A stretch of 64,000 bases of DNA from contig NZ_BQXM01000028.1 in NCBI RefSeq assembly GCF_022836495.1, forward strand, positions 1-64,000. Direction: 5' to 3'. Positions 19,851 through 28,486 of this stretch are shown here, piece after piece. Every line of letters starts with the position of its first letter. Position 1 is the first letter of the stretch. A program made the translations under genes and the position numbers. The notes under the pieces are model-generated. The model did no database searches and was not told the origin of the DNA. It saw nothing but the letters and a program-made list of their open reading frames with translations. Source of the stretch: Desulforhabdus sp. TSK. GTDB taxonomy: Bacteria; Desulfobacterota; Syntrophobacteria; Syntrophobacterales; Syntrophobacteraceae.

Positions 19851-20417
19851 CTAGCGAGTGTCATCCTGGGCTGAGGATTTTACCCTACCATATTCATCAC
19901 AGGCGGCTGCTAGCGCTGAGGGAGCATCCGATGGAAGCCCCGCTGATTTGCACATTCTCACCAGTTGATCCACCGCAAGCTTACATCCTCGCTCTTTAAC
20001 CAATTTGGGATAGTCATTTTCCTCATTTACCGCTTCACCATTCAGGTAATGGAGCCATGTTTCGATATTGCGTTTTGGAACTACGATCGCCACGGCTTCG
20101 TCAGCGGCCCGAAATGGTATCTGTCGCGAACTACAAGCATCCTCGAATCCTTTGATCCTAGACTGTACATCCGTGGAATCCGCGTCTATCATCGCGATCA
20201 GAGCAGAAGCCGCTCGTGTTTTTCGTCTACGATATGTCTCAAGTTCACTCGGAAAGGTCTCTCTCACCCACTGTTCCGCAGAACCACTCGCTGAAGGGCT
20301 TTTCTCGACCCGTAGCTCCCTCGTATTCCAACCCATTCCTTTAAGAAACCGTCTGGCGAAGGCTTCATGTTGAGAATCCTCGCAGAGTAGAACGATTTTC
20401 ACGCGGCGTGTTGTCAT
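19851..20417 (-). CDS. Small TOPRIM-like protein paired with an AAA ATPase
   Basis: 188 residues from the ATG at 20417, which overlaps the ATPase stop as ATGA. The open frame continues upstream, but only this start gives the fold start VKIVLLCEDSQHEAFARRFL. The acidic LLCED at the end of the first strand and the later IAMIDADSTDVQSRI fit the Glu and Asp-x-Asp of a TOPRIM or related nuclease fold, and VPKRNIETWLHYLNGE resembles DUF4276-type proteins. I infer a nuclease effector. In PARIS the equivalent AriB carries DUF4435 and is larger (about 300 residues), so this would be a distinct, shorter partner. Confident about the pairing, less so about the fold. Confidence 0.6.
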   Translation of the reverse strand: MTTRRVKIVLLCEDSQHEAFARRFLKGMGWNTRELRVEKSPSASGSAEQWVRETFPSELETYRRRKTRAASALIAMIDADSTDVQSRIKGFEDACSSRQIPFRAADEAVAIVVPKRNIETWLHYLNGEAVNEENDYPKLVKERGCKLAVDQLVRMCKSAGLPSDAPSALAAACDEYGRVKSSAQDDTR

Positions 20418-21523
20418 TTCGTCCACCCCCTGGCGATCTGCATAGAAAGTTTCATACCCTCTTCCATCTGATTTCGCAGTTCCTTCACACGCGTTGGGCC
20501 AAGAGCATCCCGCTCGATCCACTTGCCATATTCCGGGCCAAGGTAATCGATCAATTCGGGGTGGTGACTGATGACCACGGCCTGGGGGAAGCCATCTCCG
20601 CACGTATCGTTAAGCTCCATGAGCCAAGGTTGGATTTCAGGCAACGAGACGTAGTTCTCCGGCTCGTCAATGAAGACCGTATGTCCCAGATCCTGCAAGC
20701 TGAGCAGGAGCGAGTAAAGGACAATTATGACACGCTGGCCGTCGGAGAGTTGTTCAAAGTCGAAGTAGATTGGGGTGGAACTCTCATCCGCAGTGCTGAA
20801 CCCTACCTTCAGAATCCTATGCTTCCCAGCCTGCTCCAGCTTGAAAGCATGGAATCCAGGGATGACATCTCGCAATTGCTGCGTCAGCTGGAAGATCTTG
20901 TCCTGGCGTTCCTGAGAAATGTACCTGTACCATGAAGCGAAGTTAGTGCCATCGCGATTGAGCCAGGCAGATTCTTCTTTAGTTTCCGAGGTCATTTTCT
21001 TTGGCTGGAGACTGACGATAAACAGCATCTCCACCCATTCTTTGAACCATGTCAATTTCTTATTGTCCGGCCTCTCAACAATGGTGGCAAGAGCCGAAAC
21101 GCTCCAGTCGAAGTTATATTTTGGCCCTGGCTTATGATCGTCATGGTAAAGCTGCACCTCGCCTTGCTTGAACTCGAACAACGGTTTGCCATCGAAGAGT
21201 AGATGTTCGAGAGCGATCTTCTGTTTTTTTATGTTGGGATTGTGCGAGATGACCAATTTGTAGGAAAACAAGCCATCTGCCCCCTGCACATCGAGTTCAA
21301 AGGCCTGGTCGGTCTGGTTGATCCAAGCCGTAAGGTCTTCCGGAGTAAATACTTCGTTGACCTTGGCGTTGTCCACGATCAGGTGACGAATCCCGAACAA
21401 CAAATCAAACAAAGTGGACTTGCCGCCGCCATTTGGTCCCACTAGAAGAGTCAACTTATTGAATTTCATTTCGAAGTTAACGAGACAACGATAATTGTTT
21501 GCGTAGAGTCTTCTCAGCATCAT
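20414..21523 (-). CDS. OLD/AAA_15-like ABC-type ATPase in the BREX operon
   Basis: 369 residues. Walker A is LLVGPNGGGKSTLFDLLFG near residue 30. The ABC signature-like FEQLSDGQRVIIVLYSLL, Walker B HTVFIDEPENYVSLPEI and the H-loop AVVISHHPELIDYLG follow near residues 250-320. This is the SMC-like ATPase fold of OLD, AriA and retron/Septu-type ATPases. It has no TOPRIM domain of its own; a separate TOPRIM-like gene follows directly. Its start overlaps the pglX stop by four bases, so it is a bona fide member of the BREX operon. Proposed role: sensor/scaffold ATPase of an accessory defence module. Confidence 0.82.
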   Translation of the reverse strand: MMLRRLYANNYRCLVNFEMKFNKLTLLVGPNGGGKSTLFDLLFGIRHLIVDNAKVNEVFTPEDLTAWINQTDQAFELDVQGADGLFSYKLVISHNPNIKKQKIALEHLLFDGKPLFEFKQGEVQLYHDDHKPGPKYNFDWSVSALATIVERPDNKKLTWFKEWVEMLFIVSLQPKKMTSETKEESAWLNRDGTNFASWYRYISQERQDKIFQLTQQLRDVIPGFHAFKLEQAGKHRILKVGFSTADESSTPIYFDFEQLSDGQRVIIVLYSLLLSLQDLGHTVFIDEPENYVSLPEIQPWLMELNDTCGDGFPQAVVISHHPELIDYLGPEYGKWIERDALGPTRVKELRNQMEEGMKLSMQIARGWTK

Positions 21524-22200
21524 AAAACTCCCTTGCGCTTTCGGGCTGCGAGTTTCTCTTCGATAGTTAGATGGTGGTCGTTGATACGATCTCCATTAAA
21601 GAGATGATACCATGGAGCAGATGGCACGTCTTTACCTCTATCCTTGTTCCAGTTGATATTGGGTTTATCCCGGAGCACACCAGCCCCTCTCTTGCCAACA
21701 TCGGGCACAGAAAGGAACGGACGAATGTTGATACGGGCACCGTCGTTGAGATCGGGGTCCCAGCCGATGGGTTGCTTCTCGATGGGCTTCCAGCGAACGA
21801 AGATATCGTAGGGTGCTTCACCTTCAAGAATCATTTCCAACCGCTTCTTCAGGTGCTCGGCAGCAGACACCTTCTCTTCTGCACCATCTACTCCATCGCT
21901 GATATCCTGCTTTTGGCGACTGATCCAATCCCCAAGGTAAGTGTAGATGAGGGTTTCAAGGTTCTTGCGGTCAAGCTTGTGGTAGTTCACCAATGCTGCA
22001 AAGCCGTCCCGTAAGCCGTCCCAGATATGCCAGATGAAGGGGCGGTGATGAAATATGGTGCAGTGCTGGGTGAAGAACTTATCTCGGAGCCAGGTTTCCA
22101 GGGTCTTTCCTGCGTGATCGGCCTGGTTGAGCAGCTCGGAGAGCTTGTCATTGCTCCACGATTCGCCGTAAGCGGCAGCAAGCAGGTTTAGAAGTCTGTC
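21520..22200 (-). pseudogene. pglX: 3' fragment of BREX methyltransferase pglX
   Basis: Reading leftward from about 22200 the frame gives LLNLLAAAYGESWS, WLRDKFFTQHCTIFHHRPF, WHIWDGLRDGFAALVNYHKLDR and YTYLGDWISRQKQ, the typical C-terminus of BREX-1 PglX, ending at 21520. Only ~225 codons of a protein normally near 1200 residues remain. The adenine methyltransferase domain is gone. The frame is interrupted exactly where an IS3-family element begins. Whatever lay beyond the IS is not PglX but the unrelated DUF4389 gene, so the 5' part was deleted and not just displaced. Confidence 0.88.
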
Positions 22201-22468
22201 GGGTTATGCTTCCCCCCAAAGTCTAGACAAAAAATGGGCCGATCTAAGCTTTTTTTCACCTCCTCTAAACAGCCCTTCCAGACTGAGTTATGATTGAGCT
22301 GCCCACCCGGAGGATAGGGCTCTGCTGGAGAGCAACCCGAGCGCCGAGGTGGGTGGGATGACGGAGGGGCAGGACCATAGGGTCATGCCTTTCTTTTCCC
22401 CTGCCCCTTTTGATTCCCCTCAAAGCGTTAAACTCCGGGGGGATCAGGGGGGCAGAGCCCCCCCACTA

Positions 22469-23302
22469 TCAGTTCAGGTTGACACTGAAGTAGACCTCAG
22501 CGGGTGTGTGATAGCCAAGGGACTGGTGCAGTCTTTCTCGGTTGTAAAGATCAAGGTAGCTGCCGATCCCTGTGACTGCATCCATAACCGTCTCATAATC
22601 CTTGAGGTATACCTCTTCGTATTTGACCGATCTCCACAGCCTTTCGATGAAGATGTTGTCAAAAGCCCTGCCTCTGCCGTCCATGCTGATCCGGATCTTC
22701 TCCCCGGAGAGCCTGGAGATAAAGGAGGAGCTTGTGAACTGAGCCCCCTGATCCGTGTTGAAGATCTCCGGCCTTCCCTTTGCGAGGGCTCTCTCCAGAG
22801 CCTCCATGCAAAAGTGGGTATCGAGCGTATTCGATATCTCCCAGGAAAAGACGAACCGTGAGTACCAGTCCATTACCGCCACCAGGTAGACAAAGCCTTT
22901 TGCCAACCGAATATAGGTGATATCCGAGCTCCAGACCTGATCGGGCCGCTCCACCTTGAGACCGGAAAGCAGATAGGGGTACTTCCTGTGCTCATCGTTG
23001 CTCTTGCTCAGATTCCTCTTCGGATGCAGTCCCTCGATACCCATCTCCCTCATCAGGCGCTCGATGCGCTTGTGATTGATCGCATAACCTTCCCGGCGCA
23101 GCCAGGCTGTCATGCGGGGAGATCCATAGAACGGGAACCGGGTGTACTCCTCGTCGATGAGGCGCATCAGCATAAGATTGAACGGGCTCTCCGTTGCCGG
23201 CTCATAGTAGTAGCCGGATCGGGAGATACCCAAAAGCTCACACTGCCTTGCGATACTCAGCTTCGGGTGCGCCGGCTCAATAAGATCCCTTCTATTTGCC
23301 AC
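22469..23302 (-). CDS. IS3-family transposase OrfB (DDE integrase core)
   Basis: 277 residues. After an N-terminal HTH-like segment (LSIARQCELLGISRSGYYY) comes the rve integrase core with the DDE residues in VWSSDITYI, IFNTDQGAQFTS and DNIFIERLWRSVKYEEVYL, and the terminal YNRERLHQSLGYHTPAEVY. It would normally be made as an OrfAB fusion by frameshifting from orfA. No internal stop is seen, so the element looks active or recently active. Confidence 0.95.
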   Translation of the reverse strand: MANRRDLIEPAHPKLSIARQCELLGISRSGYYYEPATESPFNLMLMRLIDEEYTRFPFYGSPRMTAWLRREGYAINHKRIERLMREMGIEGLHPKRNLSKSNDEHRKYPYLLSGLKVERPDQVWSSDITYIRLAKGFVYLVAVMDWYSRFVFSWEISNTLDTHFCMEALERALAKGRPEIFNTDQGAQFTSSSFISRLSGEKIRISMDGRGRAFDNIFIERLWRSVKYEEVYLKDYETVMDAVTGIGSYLDLYNRERLHQSLGYHTPAEVYFSVNLN

Positions 23303-23588
23303 CGAACTGTAAAGATTTTTTTTTCAACCACTCTCTTTCCACCTCCAGCTGCCCGATCTTCTGGTACAGAGAGGCAATGAGTCTTTCCGTTTCTTTACCC
23401 TGTACATCCAGAGCGGCTCTTGAGGAAAAGATTCCGGGCACACCGTCTAGGAGTTGCCTTTTCCACTTCGTGATCAGATTCGGATGCACCCCGTAGTCGG
23501 CCGCAATCTCGTTGACCGTCCTCTGGCCCTTCACCATCTCCAAGGCCACTCTGCCTTTCAATGCTGCGTCATGCTTTTTCCGTTGCAT
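23292..23588 (-). CDS. IS3-family transposase OrfA (HTH protein)
   Basis: 98 residues. Helix-turn-helix NEIAADYGVHPNLITKWKRQLL and a C-terminal leucine-zipper-like coiled coil (IASLYQKIGQLEVEREWLKKK), as in IS911/IS3 OrfA. It binds the terminal repeats and regulates transposition. It overlaps orfB in the -1 frame. Confidence 0.95.
   Translation of the reverse strand: MQRKKHDAALKGRVALEMVKGQRTVNEIAADYGVHPNLITKWKRQLLDGVPGIFSSRAALDVQGKETERLIASLYQKIGQLEVEREWLKKKSLQFGGK
23316..23324 (-). promoter_or_regulatory. Programmed -1 frameshift site of the IS
   Basis: A run of nine A on the coding strand lies in ...TGG TTG AAA AAA AAA TCT, near the end of orfA. A -1 slip continues as KKNLYSSVANRRDL straight into orfB, giving the OrfAB transposase. 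This is the standard IS3 arrangement. Confidence 0.85.
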
Positions 23589-23686
23589 CGGTATTCACCC
23601 CAGACAAAAAATGTCCATTTTGAACCTCGGTCATAAGCTTAACCTGCTGTCCAAAATCTGGGGGGAATTATACTCGCCCCCCGGGA

Positions 23687-23995
23687 CTATTCAAAGCGTA
23701 CCTCGTTGCTCGCTGATTCCATTTCCTTGGGAAAATCGCGGAGGGGAAAGGGACGCTCATTGTCATTGAGGGTCATATAGCGGATGAGCTTGTATGCGTA
23801 CGTCGCCACCTTGTTGGAGAAATTCTTGAGGGGCTCGCTGTACTCCCGGGTCACCAGCAGATAGATGAACTGGAAGAGCACCGTCACCTGCACCACCACC
23901 TTCAGCAGCTCGAAGATGATGAGATAAAGAAAGGTGTACAACAACCGAATGGCGATTTGTTTTCTCGAAGCTTTGCTTTCTGCCGCACCGTCCAT
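23687..23995 (-). CDS. DUF4389-type small membrane protein
   Basis: 102 residues from the ATG at 23995, which has AAAGGAG at 8-9 bases; a longer frame to 24058 lacks one. The sequence IRLLYTFLYLIIFELLKVVVQVTVLFQFIYLLVTRE is a double hydrophobic segment, followed by LKNFSNKVATYAYKLIRYMTLNDNERPFPL, the DUF4389 pattern. Function unknown. It marks the right-hand chromosomal side of the BREX island; the IS ends 15 bases from its stop codon. Confidence 0.82.
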   Translation of the reverse strand: MDGAAESKASRKQIAIRLLYTFLYLIIFELLKVVVQVTVLFQFIYLLVTREYSEPLKNFSNKVATYAYKLIRYMTLNDNERPFPLRDFPKEMESASNEVRFE

Positions 23996-24117
23996 CGAAA
24001 CGTCTCCTTTGTGAATAACGAAATTTTCAAACCTCCAGCCGCATTCTTGCCGCATCAACCATAGAGGCTGAAACCCGTAACTTCAAGAACAATCAAAGAA
24101 GAAGGAGCAGTCCCCCC

Positions 24118-24858
24118 TTGGATTCATCCATCGAAAAGACCCTCAACGCCCTGGCGATCCTGCAATCTCCTACAATCCTGAGAGAATTTTTCCGGTCGAG
24201 GGCTTTTTCGGCCCGCTGCTTCCGGCTGGTCCAGGCTCTGCGATGCCACCAACCCGCTTTGGGCACCATCCTGGACGTGGGAGCAAACATCGGCCAGTTT
24301 GCCCTGGCGGCCCATTTTCATTTTCCCGCCTCACGGATTCACTCCTTCGAGCCCCTTCCGGACCTCTATCCGGAGCTGGTGGAAAACAGCAGGCGGATGA
24401 AAAACGTCCAATGCTTCAACTGCGCCCTGGGGGAGAGTACCGGGCATATTCCCTTCTACCGGAATCACTACTCCAGGCTGAGCTCCTCCCTGCCCATCGA
24501 TGCAGCCAACGATCACCCCCGCTATCGAGAAAGGAAAACATCGTGTCTGACGGTGGATGTTTTTCGGCTGGAGGAGCTGAGCGAGAGATTGAGCGTTACG
24601 GGACCGCTCCTGCTCAAGATGGACGTCCAGGGCATGGAGCGGGAAGTTCTCCAGGGATCTGGAGCATTCCTGAGCCGGGTCGATTTCGTTCTCTGCGAGA
24701 TGGCCCTCGTCAGGCTGTACCAGGGGCAGCCCCTTTTCGACACCATGCACGCGCTCCTGCAGGGCTTCGGCTACCGCCTGGTGGCCCCCCTCCACCTCAA
24801 CAGGGGGAAGGGCGGGATCGTCATCGAAATGGATGTGCTGTACGCCAGGGAGTGCTGA
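24118..24858 (+). CDS. FkbM family methyltransferase
   Basis: 246 residues from a TTG preceded by AAGGAG. The SAM-binding motif is ILDVGANIGQFALAA with the acidic IHSFEPLPDLY after the second strand, then LLKMDVQGMEREVLQGSG, the FkbM signature. Such enzymes O-methylate sugars or other small molecules. There is no glycan biosynthesis cluster next to it, so the substrate is open. It appears monocistronic, divergent from the DUF4389 gene. Confidence 0.9.
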   Translation: MDSSIEKTLNALAILQSPTILREFFRSRAFSARCFRLVQALRCHQPALGTILDVGANIGQFALAAHFHFPASRIHSFEPLPDLYPELVENSRRMKNVQCFNCALGESTGHIPFYRNHYSRLSSSLPIDAANDHPRYRERKTSCLTVDVFRLEELSERLSVTGPLLLKMDVQGMEREVLQGSGAFLSRVDFVLCEMALVRLYQGQPLFDTMHALLQGFGYRLVAPLHLNRGKGGIVIEMDVLYAREC

Positions 24859-25227
24859 CAGCACGTCCGGGCTTTTCCGCCCTCTCCTGCACATTCTCAG
24901 CACCCCGTAACCGGCCTGCCGCCTCTTCTCCATGATGAAAAATTCTGTATCAATCGACCTGCATTTATGTTATTTAGCTTGTTTACCTAATTCTTGGATA
25001 GTATTCATGGAAAGCTCCGAAATTCTCGCATCTTCCGTCGGAAAGGGTGCAAGTCGAGGGTGCGAAAAGGCCTGCTTCGGCAGGATCTTTCGACTCGCTT
25101 CCCATTGCCGCCGGCAGGGTGTTACGGAGCTTCCACCTGTTCACACCACTTCCGCTCCAGCCGAGGACCGATGGTGCAGGGATCTGCCGGAAAACGCGAG
25201 GTCGGAGCAAGGGAGGTCTACAGAACC
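24859..25227 (+). other. Long leader region before aspartokinase
   Basis: About 370 bases without a gene. Positions ~24960-25010 are AT-rich and could be a promoter. Downstream, 25045-25095 folds into a stem with GTCGA/TCGAC at its base and a CCTGC-TTCG-GCAGG hairpin at 25068-25081. More GC-rich inverted segments follow up to the GGGAGG ribosome site. It resembles a structured 5' leader, but I could not match it to the lysine, SAM or T-box classes. Confidence 0.35.
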
Positions 25228-26481
25228 ATGGCGCTTGTTGTACAGAAATATGGCGGAACATCCGTTGCGAATCCCGAACGCATCAAGGCGGTGGCCCAAC
25301 GGGTGGCGCAACGCAAGAGAGCCGGCGATGACCTGGTGGTGGTCCTTTCAGCGAGGTCAGGAGACACGGATCGCCTGATTGCCCTGGGACGCGAAATCAG
25401 CCCGAAACCGGACGCCAGGGAGATGGATGTGCTGCTGGCCACGGGGGAGCAGATGACCATCGCCCTTCTCGCCATGGCCTTGAAGGACGTGGGGCTGGAC
25501 GCCATTTCCATGACGGGCTACCAGGCGGGAATCATCACCAATCGAAGCTATAGCAGCGCCCGCATCAACTGGATTGAAACACTCCCCATCATGGAAAAGA
25601 TCCACGAGGGAAAGATCGTGGTCGTGGCGGGCTTCCAGGGCTACGACGACGAGGGCAACATCACGACCCTCGGCCGCGGAGGCTCCGACACGACGGCTGT
25701 GGCCCTGGCAGCGGCGCTGGGGGCCGATATCTGTGAAATCTACACGGACGTGGAAGGGGTTTTTACGACGGACCCCAACGTGTATTCCAAAGCGCGGAAG
25801 CTTGAAAAAATCAGCTATATCGAAATGCTGGAAATGGCCAGTATGGGAGCCAAGGTGCTCCATCTGCGCTCTGTGGAATTTGGCATGAAGTACCATGTTC
25901 CCATCATGGTACTCTCTTCTTTCACCGACGCACCGGGCACGCTCGTCACCAAGGAGGATGCAGAAATGGAAAAGGTGGTGGTTTCCGGAATCACCTACAG
26001 TAAGAATGAGGCGCGCATTACCATCACCAACGTTCCCGACGCGCCCGGCATGGCGGCCAGAGTGTTCAAGGCCATATCCGACGCCAGGGTGAATCTGGAC
26101 CTCATCGTCCAGGGAAGCGGCTCCATACCGGGACGCGCCAACATCTCCTTCACCGTCCCGAAGACCGACTACGACAAGACCATCAAGATTGCCGAGCAGG
26201 TTGCCAGGGAAATGGACGCAGGCCAGGTGCACAGCAATCCCCACATCGCCAAGATCTCCGTCATCGGCCTTGGAATGCGGAGCCACAGCGGTGTAGCCAG
26301 CAAGATGTTCGAAACCCTGGCGCGGGAGAACATCAATCTGAAGATGATCAGCACCTCTGAAATCAAAATCTCCTGCATCATCGACGAAAAATACACCGAG
26401 CTGGCCGTGAGGGTGCTGCATGACGCCTTCCAGTTGGACAAGGCCCCCAACGAGCGGGTCGAAATACAGGAAGAGAAGTAG
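25228..26481 (+). CDS. lysC: Aspartate kinase
   Basis: 417 residues from the ATG at 25228, behind GGGAGG. The kinase domain opens with MALVVQKYGGTSVANPERIKAVA and includes TLGRGGSDTTAVALAAALGAD and IYTDVEGVFTTDPN. Two ACT domains follow (ITNVPDAPGMAARVFKAISDARVNLDLIVQG and VIGLGMRSHSGVASKMFETLARENINLKMISTSEIKIS), implying feedback control by lysine and/or threonine. First step of the Asp-family pathway (Lys, Thr, Met, Ile). Citramalate synthase follows, so the pair joins two entries to isoleucine. Confidence 0.97.
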   Translation: MALVVQKYGGTSVANPERIKAVAQRVAQRKRAGDDLVVVLSARSGDTDRLIALGREISPKPDAREMDVLLATGEQMTIALLAMALKDVGLDAISMTGYQAGIITNRSYSSARINWIETLPIMEKIHEGKIVVVAGFQGYDDEGNITTLGRGGSDTTAVALAAALGADICEIYTDVEGVFTTDPNVYSKARKLEKISYIEMLEMASMGAKVLHLRSVEFGMKYHVPIMVLSSFTDAPGTLVTKEDAEMEKVVVSGITYSKNEARITITNVPDAPGMAARVFKAISDARVNLDLIVQGSGSIPGRANISFTVPKTDYDKTIKIAEQVAREMDAGQVHSNPHIAKISVIGLGMRSHSGVASKMFETLARENINLKMISTSEIKISCIIDEKYTELAVRVLHDAFQLDKAPNERVEIQEEK

Positions 26482-26619
26482 GGCAGCCCAGACGCCTTGA
26501 TCTGCGTGGGTTTCGCTTTCGCCGACGGTTTTCTCTACACATCGGGCTCTATCGCTTCTTCTTTTCCGCGGATCTCCCGGCAAACCAATCGGATTTTCGG
26601 CGCCCTCTCCCTCCCCGGG

Positions 26620-26733
26620 CAATAGTGCTGACTTAACGTCACCCCGGTGGAAACCGGGGTCCAGAAAGTCTTTATGTTCCTGGATTCCGGCTTTCGCCGG
26701 AATGACGAAAGTTAGTTAAGAGAAACAGCATTG
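26620..26733. repeat. Palindromic element family 3, copy 1 (with 11-bp duplication)
   Basis: 114 bp bounded by CAAT...ATTG and containing the stem-loops CCCCGGTGGAAACCGGGG and ATTCCGGCTTTCGCCGGAAT. It is flanked by identical CCCTCCCCGGG at 26609-26619 and 26734-26744, which looks like an 11-bp target duplication. The same core recurs at 57.6 kb in opposite orientation. Confidence 0.75.
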
Positions 26734-26810
26734 CCCTCCCCGGGCAGAGGGCGCTTGAGCCATCGGCAGGCATGACCCCCATCAAAAATGGTTACTCAAA
26801 GGCTTTCTTC

Positions 26811-28397
26811 ATGCAAGAAGTAAAAATCTACGACACGACGCTCCGAGACGGCACCCAGGCGGAAGACTTTTCCCTCTCCCTGGAGGACAAGATCCGGATC
26901 GCCCTGAAACTGGACGATCTGGGCATCCACTACGTGGAGGGAGGCTGGCCGGGGTCCAATCCCAAGGACGTGGGTTTTTTTGAAGAAATCAGGAAATACC
27001 AGCTGAAGCAGACCCAGATTGCCGCCTTCGGAGCCACTCACCATCCCAGCAAAACGGCCCGGGCCGATGAGAACCTGGCGGCACTGCTGGCCGCGAAAAC
27101 TCCTGTCGTTACGGTGTTTGGAAAGAGCTGGACGGTGCATGTGAAGGAAGCTCTTCACACCACCATGGAGCACAATCTGCAGCTCATTCATGACAGCCTG
27201 GCCTATCTGCGGCCGCACGTCAAAACGCTTTTCTACGATGCCGAGCATTTCTTCGACGGATTCAAGGCGGACCGGGAATATGCCCTCAGAACCCTGGAAA
27301 AAGCTCGGGAGGCGGGGGCCGATTGCCTCATTCTTTGTGACACCAACGGCGGCAACCTCCCCAGCACGCTGCGGGAAATCATCCAGGTGGTGAAGGAGCG
27401 GCACCCCGGCATCCAGTTCGGCATCCACGCCCACAACGACGGTGAGCTGGCCGTGGCCAATTCCCTCACGGCTGTGGAAATGGGAGCGGGCCATGTTCAA
27501 GGAACCATCAACGGCGTGGGAGAACGCTGCGGGAACGCCAACCTCTGCTCCATCATCCCCAACATCTGCCTGAAGATGAACCTTCCGTGCCTTTCGCCGG
27601 ATAACCTGGCCAAGCTGCGCGCCGTGAGCCGTTTCATCCTGGAGCTGGCCAACATCCCTCCCAACCGCTATCAGCCCTACGTGGGGCGCAGCGCTTTCGC
27701 CCACAAGGGAGGCGTGCACATCAGCGCCGTGGAGCGGAATCCCCTGACCTATGAGCACATAAAGCCCGAGCTGGTGGGGAACAAGCGCCGCATCCTGGTC
27801 TCGGACCTTTCGGGAAGGGCCACCATCAAGCGGAAGGCGGAGGACTACGGCCTGCGCCTGGACAAGTCCGATCCCGTGGCCATGCAGGTGCTGGAGGAGC
27901 TGAAGGACCTGGAGAACCAGGGATTCCAGTTCGAAGCGGCGGAGGCCAGCTTCGAAATCCTCGTCAACCGGGCCATGGGCAAGAGCAAACGCTACTTCGA
28001 GCTGGTGGGCTTCCGGGTCATCGACCAGAAGCTGGACGAAGACAGTGAGCCCGTGGCGGAAGCGACCATCCTCGTGAAGGTGGGGGGACACATGGAGCAC
28101 ACGGCAGCCCTGGGACAGGGACCTGTCAATGCTCTGGACAACGCCCTGCGCAAAGCCCTGGAGAAATTCTATCCCGAGCTCAAGGACATGGAGCTGGCCG
28201 ACTACAAAGTCCGCGTGCTCCCGGGGCGGGACGGGACAGCCGCCAAGGTCCGAGTGCTCATCGAATCCCGCGACACGACGGATCACTGGGGGACTGTCGG
28301 AGTATCCCACGACATAATCGAAGCCAGCTGGCAAGCTCTTGTAGACAGTATCAATTACAAGATGTATAAAGGTGAAAAGCAAAGACAGCCGTGCTGA
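26811..28397 (+). CDS. cimA: (R)-citramalate synthase
   Basis: 528 residues from the ATG at 26811, which gives the family N-terminus [20 protein letters not shown]; a frame open to 26772 adds 13 residues. HMGL-like TIM barrel with metal ligands at the DTTLRDG Asp and in [14 protein letters not shown], plus [15 protein letters not shown]. The C-terminal LeuA dimer/allosteric domain follows residue ~390. Its DGTQAED and [10 protein letters not shown] motifs match CimA and not 2-isopropylmalate synthase. It condenses pyruvate and acetyl-CoA to citramalate for threonine-independent isoleucine synthesis. Confidence 0.93.
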   Translation: MQEVKIYDTTLRDGTQAEDFSLSLEDKIRIALKLDDLGIHYVEGGWPGSNPKDVGFFEEIRKYQLKQTQIAAFGATHHPSKTARADENLAALLAAKTPVVTVFGKSWTVHVKEALHTTMEHNLQLIHDSLAYLRPHVKTLFYDAEHFFDGFKADREYALRTLEKAREAGADCLILCDTNGGNLPSTLREIIQVVKERHPGIQFGIHAHNDGELAVANSLTAVEMGAGHVQGTINGVGERCGNANLCSIIPNICLKMNLPCLSPDNLAKLRAVSRFILELANIPPNRYQPYVGRSAFAHKGGVHISAVERNPLTYEHIKPELVGNKRRILVSDLSGRATIKRKAEDYGLRLDKSDPVAMQVLEELKDLENQGFQFEAAEASFEILVNRAMGKSKRYFELVGFRVIDQKLDEDSEPVAEATILVKVGGHMEHTAALGQGPVNALDNALRKALEKFYPELKDMELADYKVRVLPGRDGTAAKVRVLIESRDTTDHWGTVGVSHDIIEASWQALVDSINYKMYKGEKQRQPC

Positions 28398-28486
28398 ATC
28401 ATCTCTTCAGAGTTTTCACGACTGAGGATCTCGAGTTCAATCAGTCCAAACATCGCATCTGGATCAAATAGAAAGGAAGGTTCACC

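Larger units (their letters stand above)
22205..23672 (-). mobile_element. IS3-family insertion sequence
   Basis: About 1.47 kb bounded by imperfect inverted repeats (TATGCTTCCCCCCAAAG at the left, complement of TATAATTCCCCCCAGAT at the right). It carries orfA and orfB on the minus strand with a frameshift site between them. I see no target duplication next to the ends (ggt versus ctc), which fits a deletion that started at the IS. Between orfB and the left end lies ~260 bases of non-coding DNA rich in G/C runs, more than IS3 elements usually carry. The word AGACAAAAAATG occurs near both ends in the same orientation. Confidence 0.85.

Noticed and set aside
25040-25200. Lysine riboswitch before aspartokinase
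   Set aside because: The conserved core of that class is not visible; only unspecific hairpins are.
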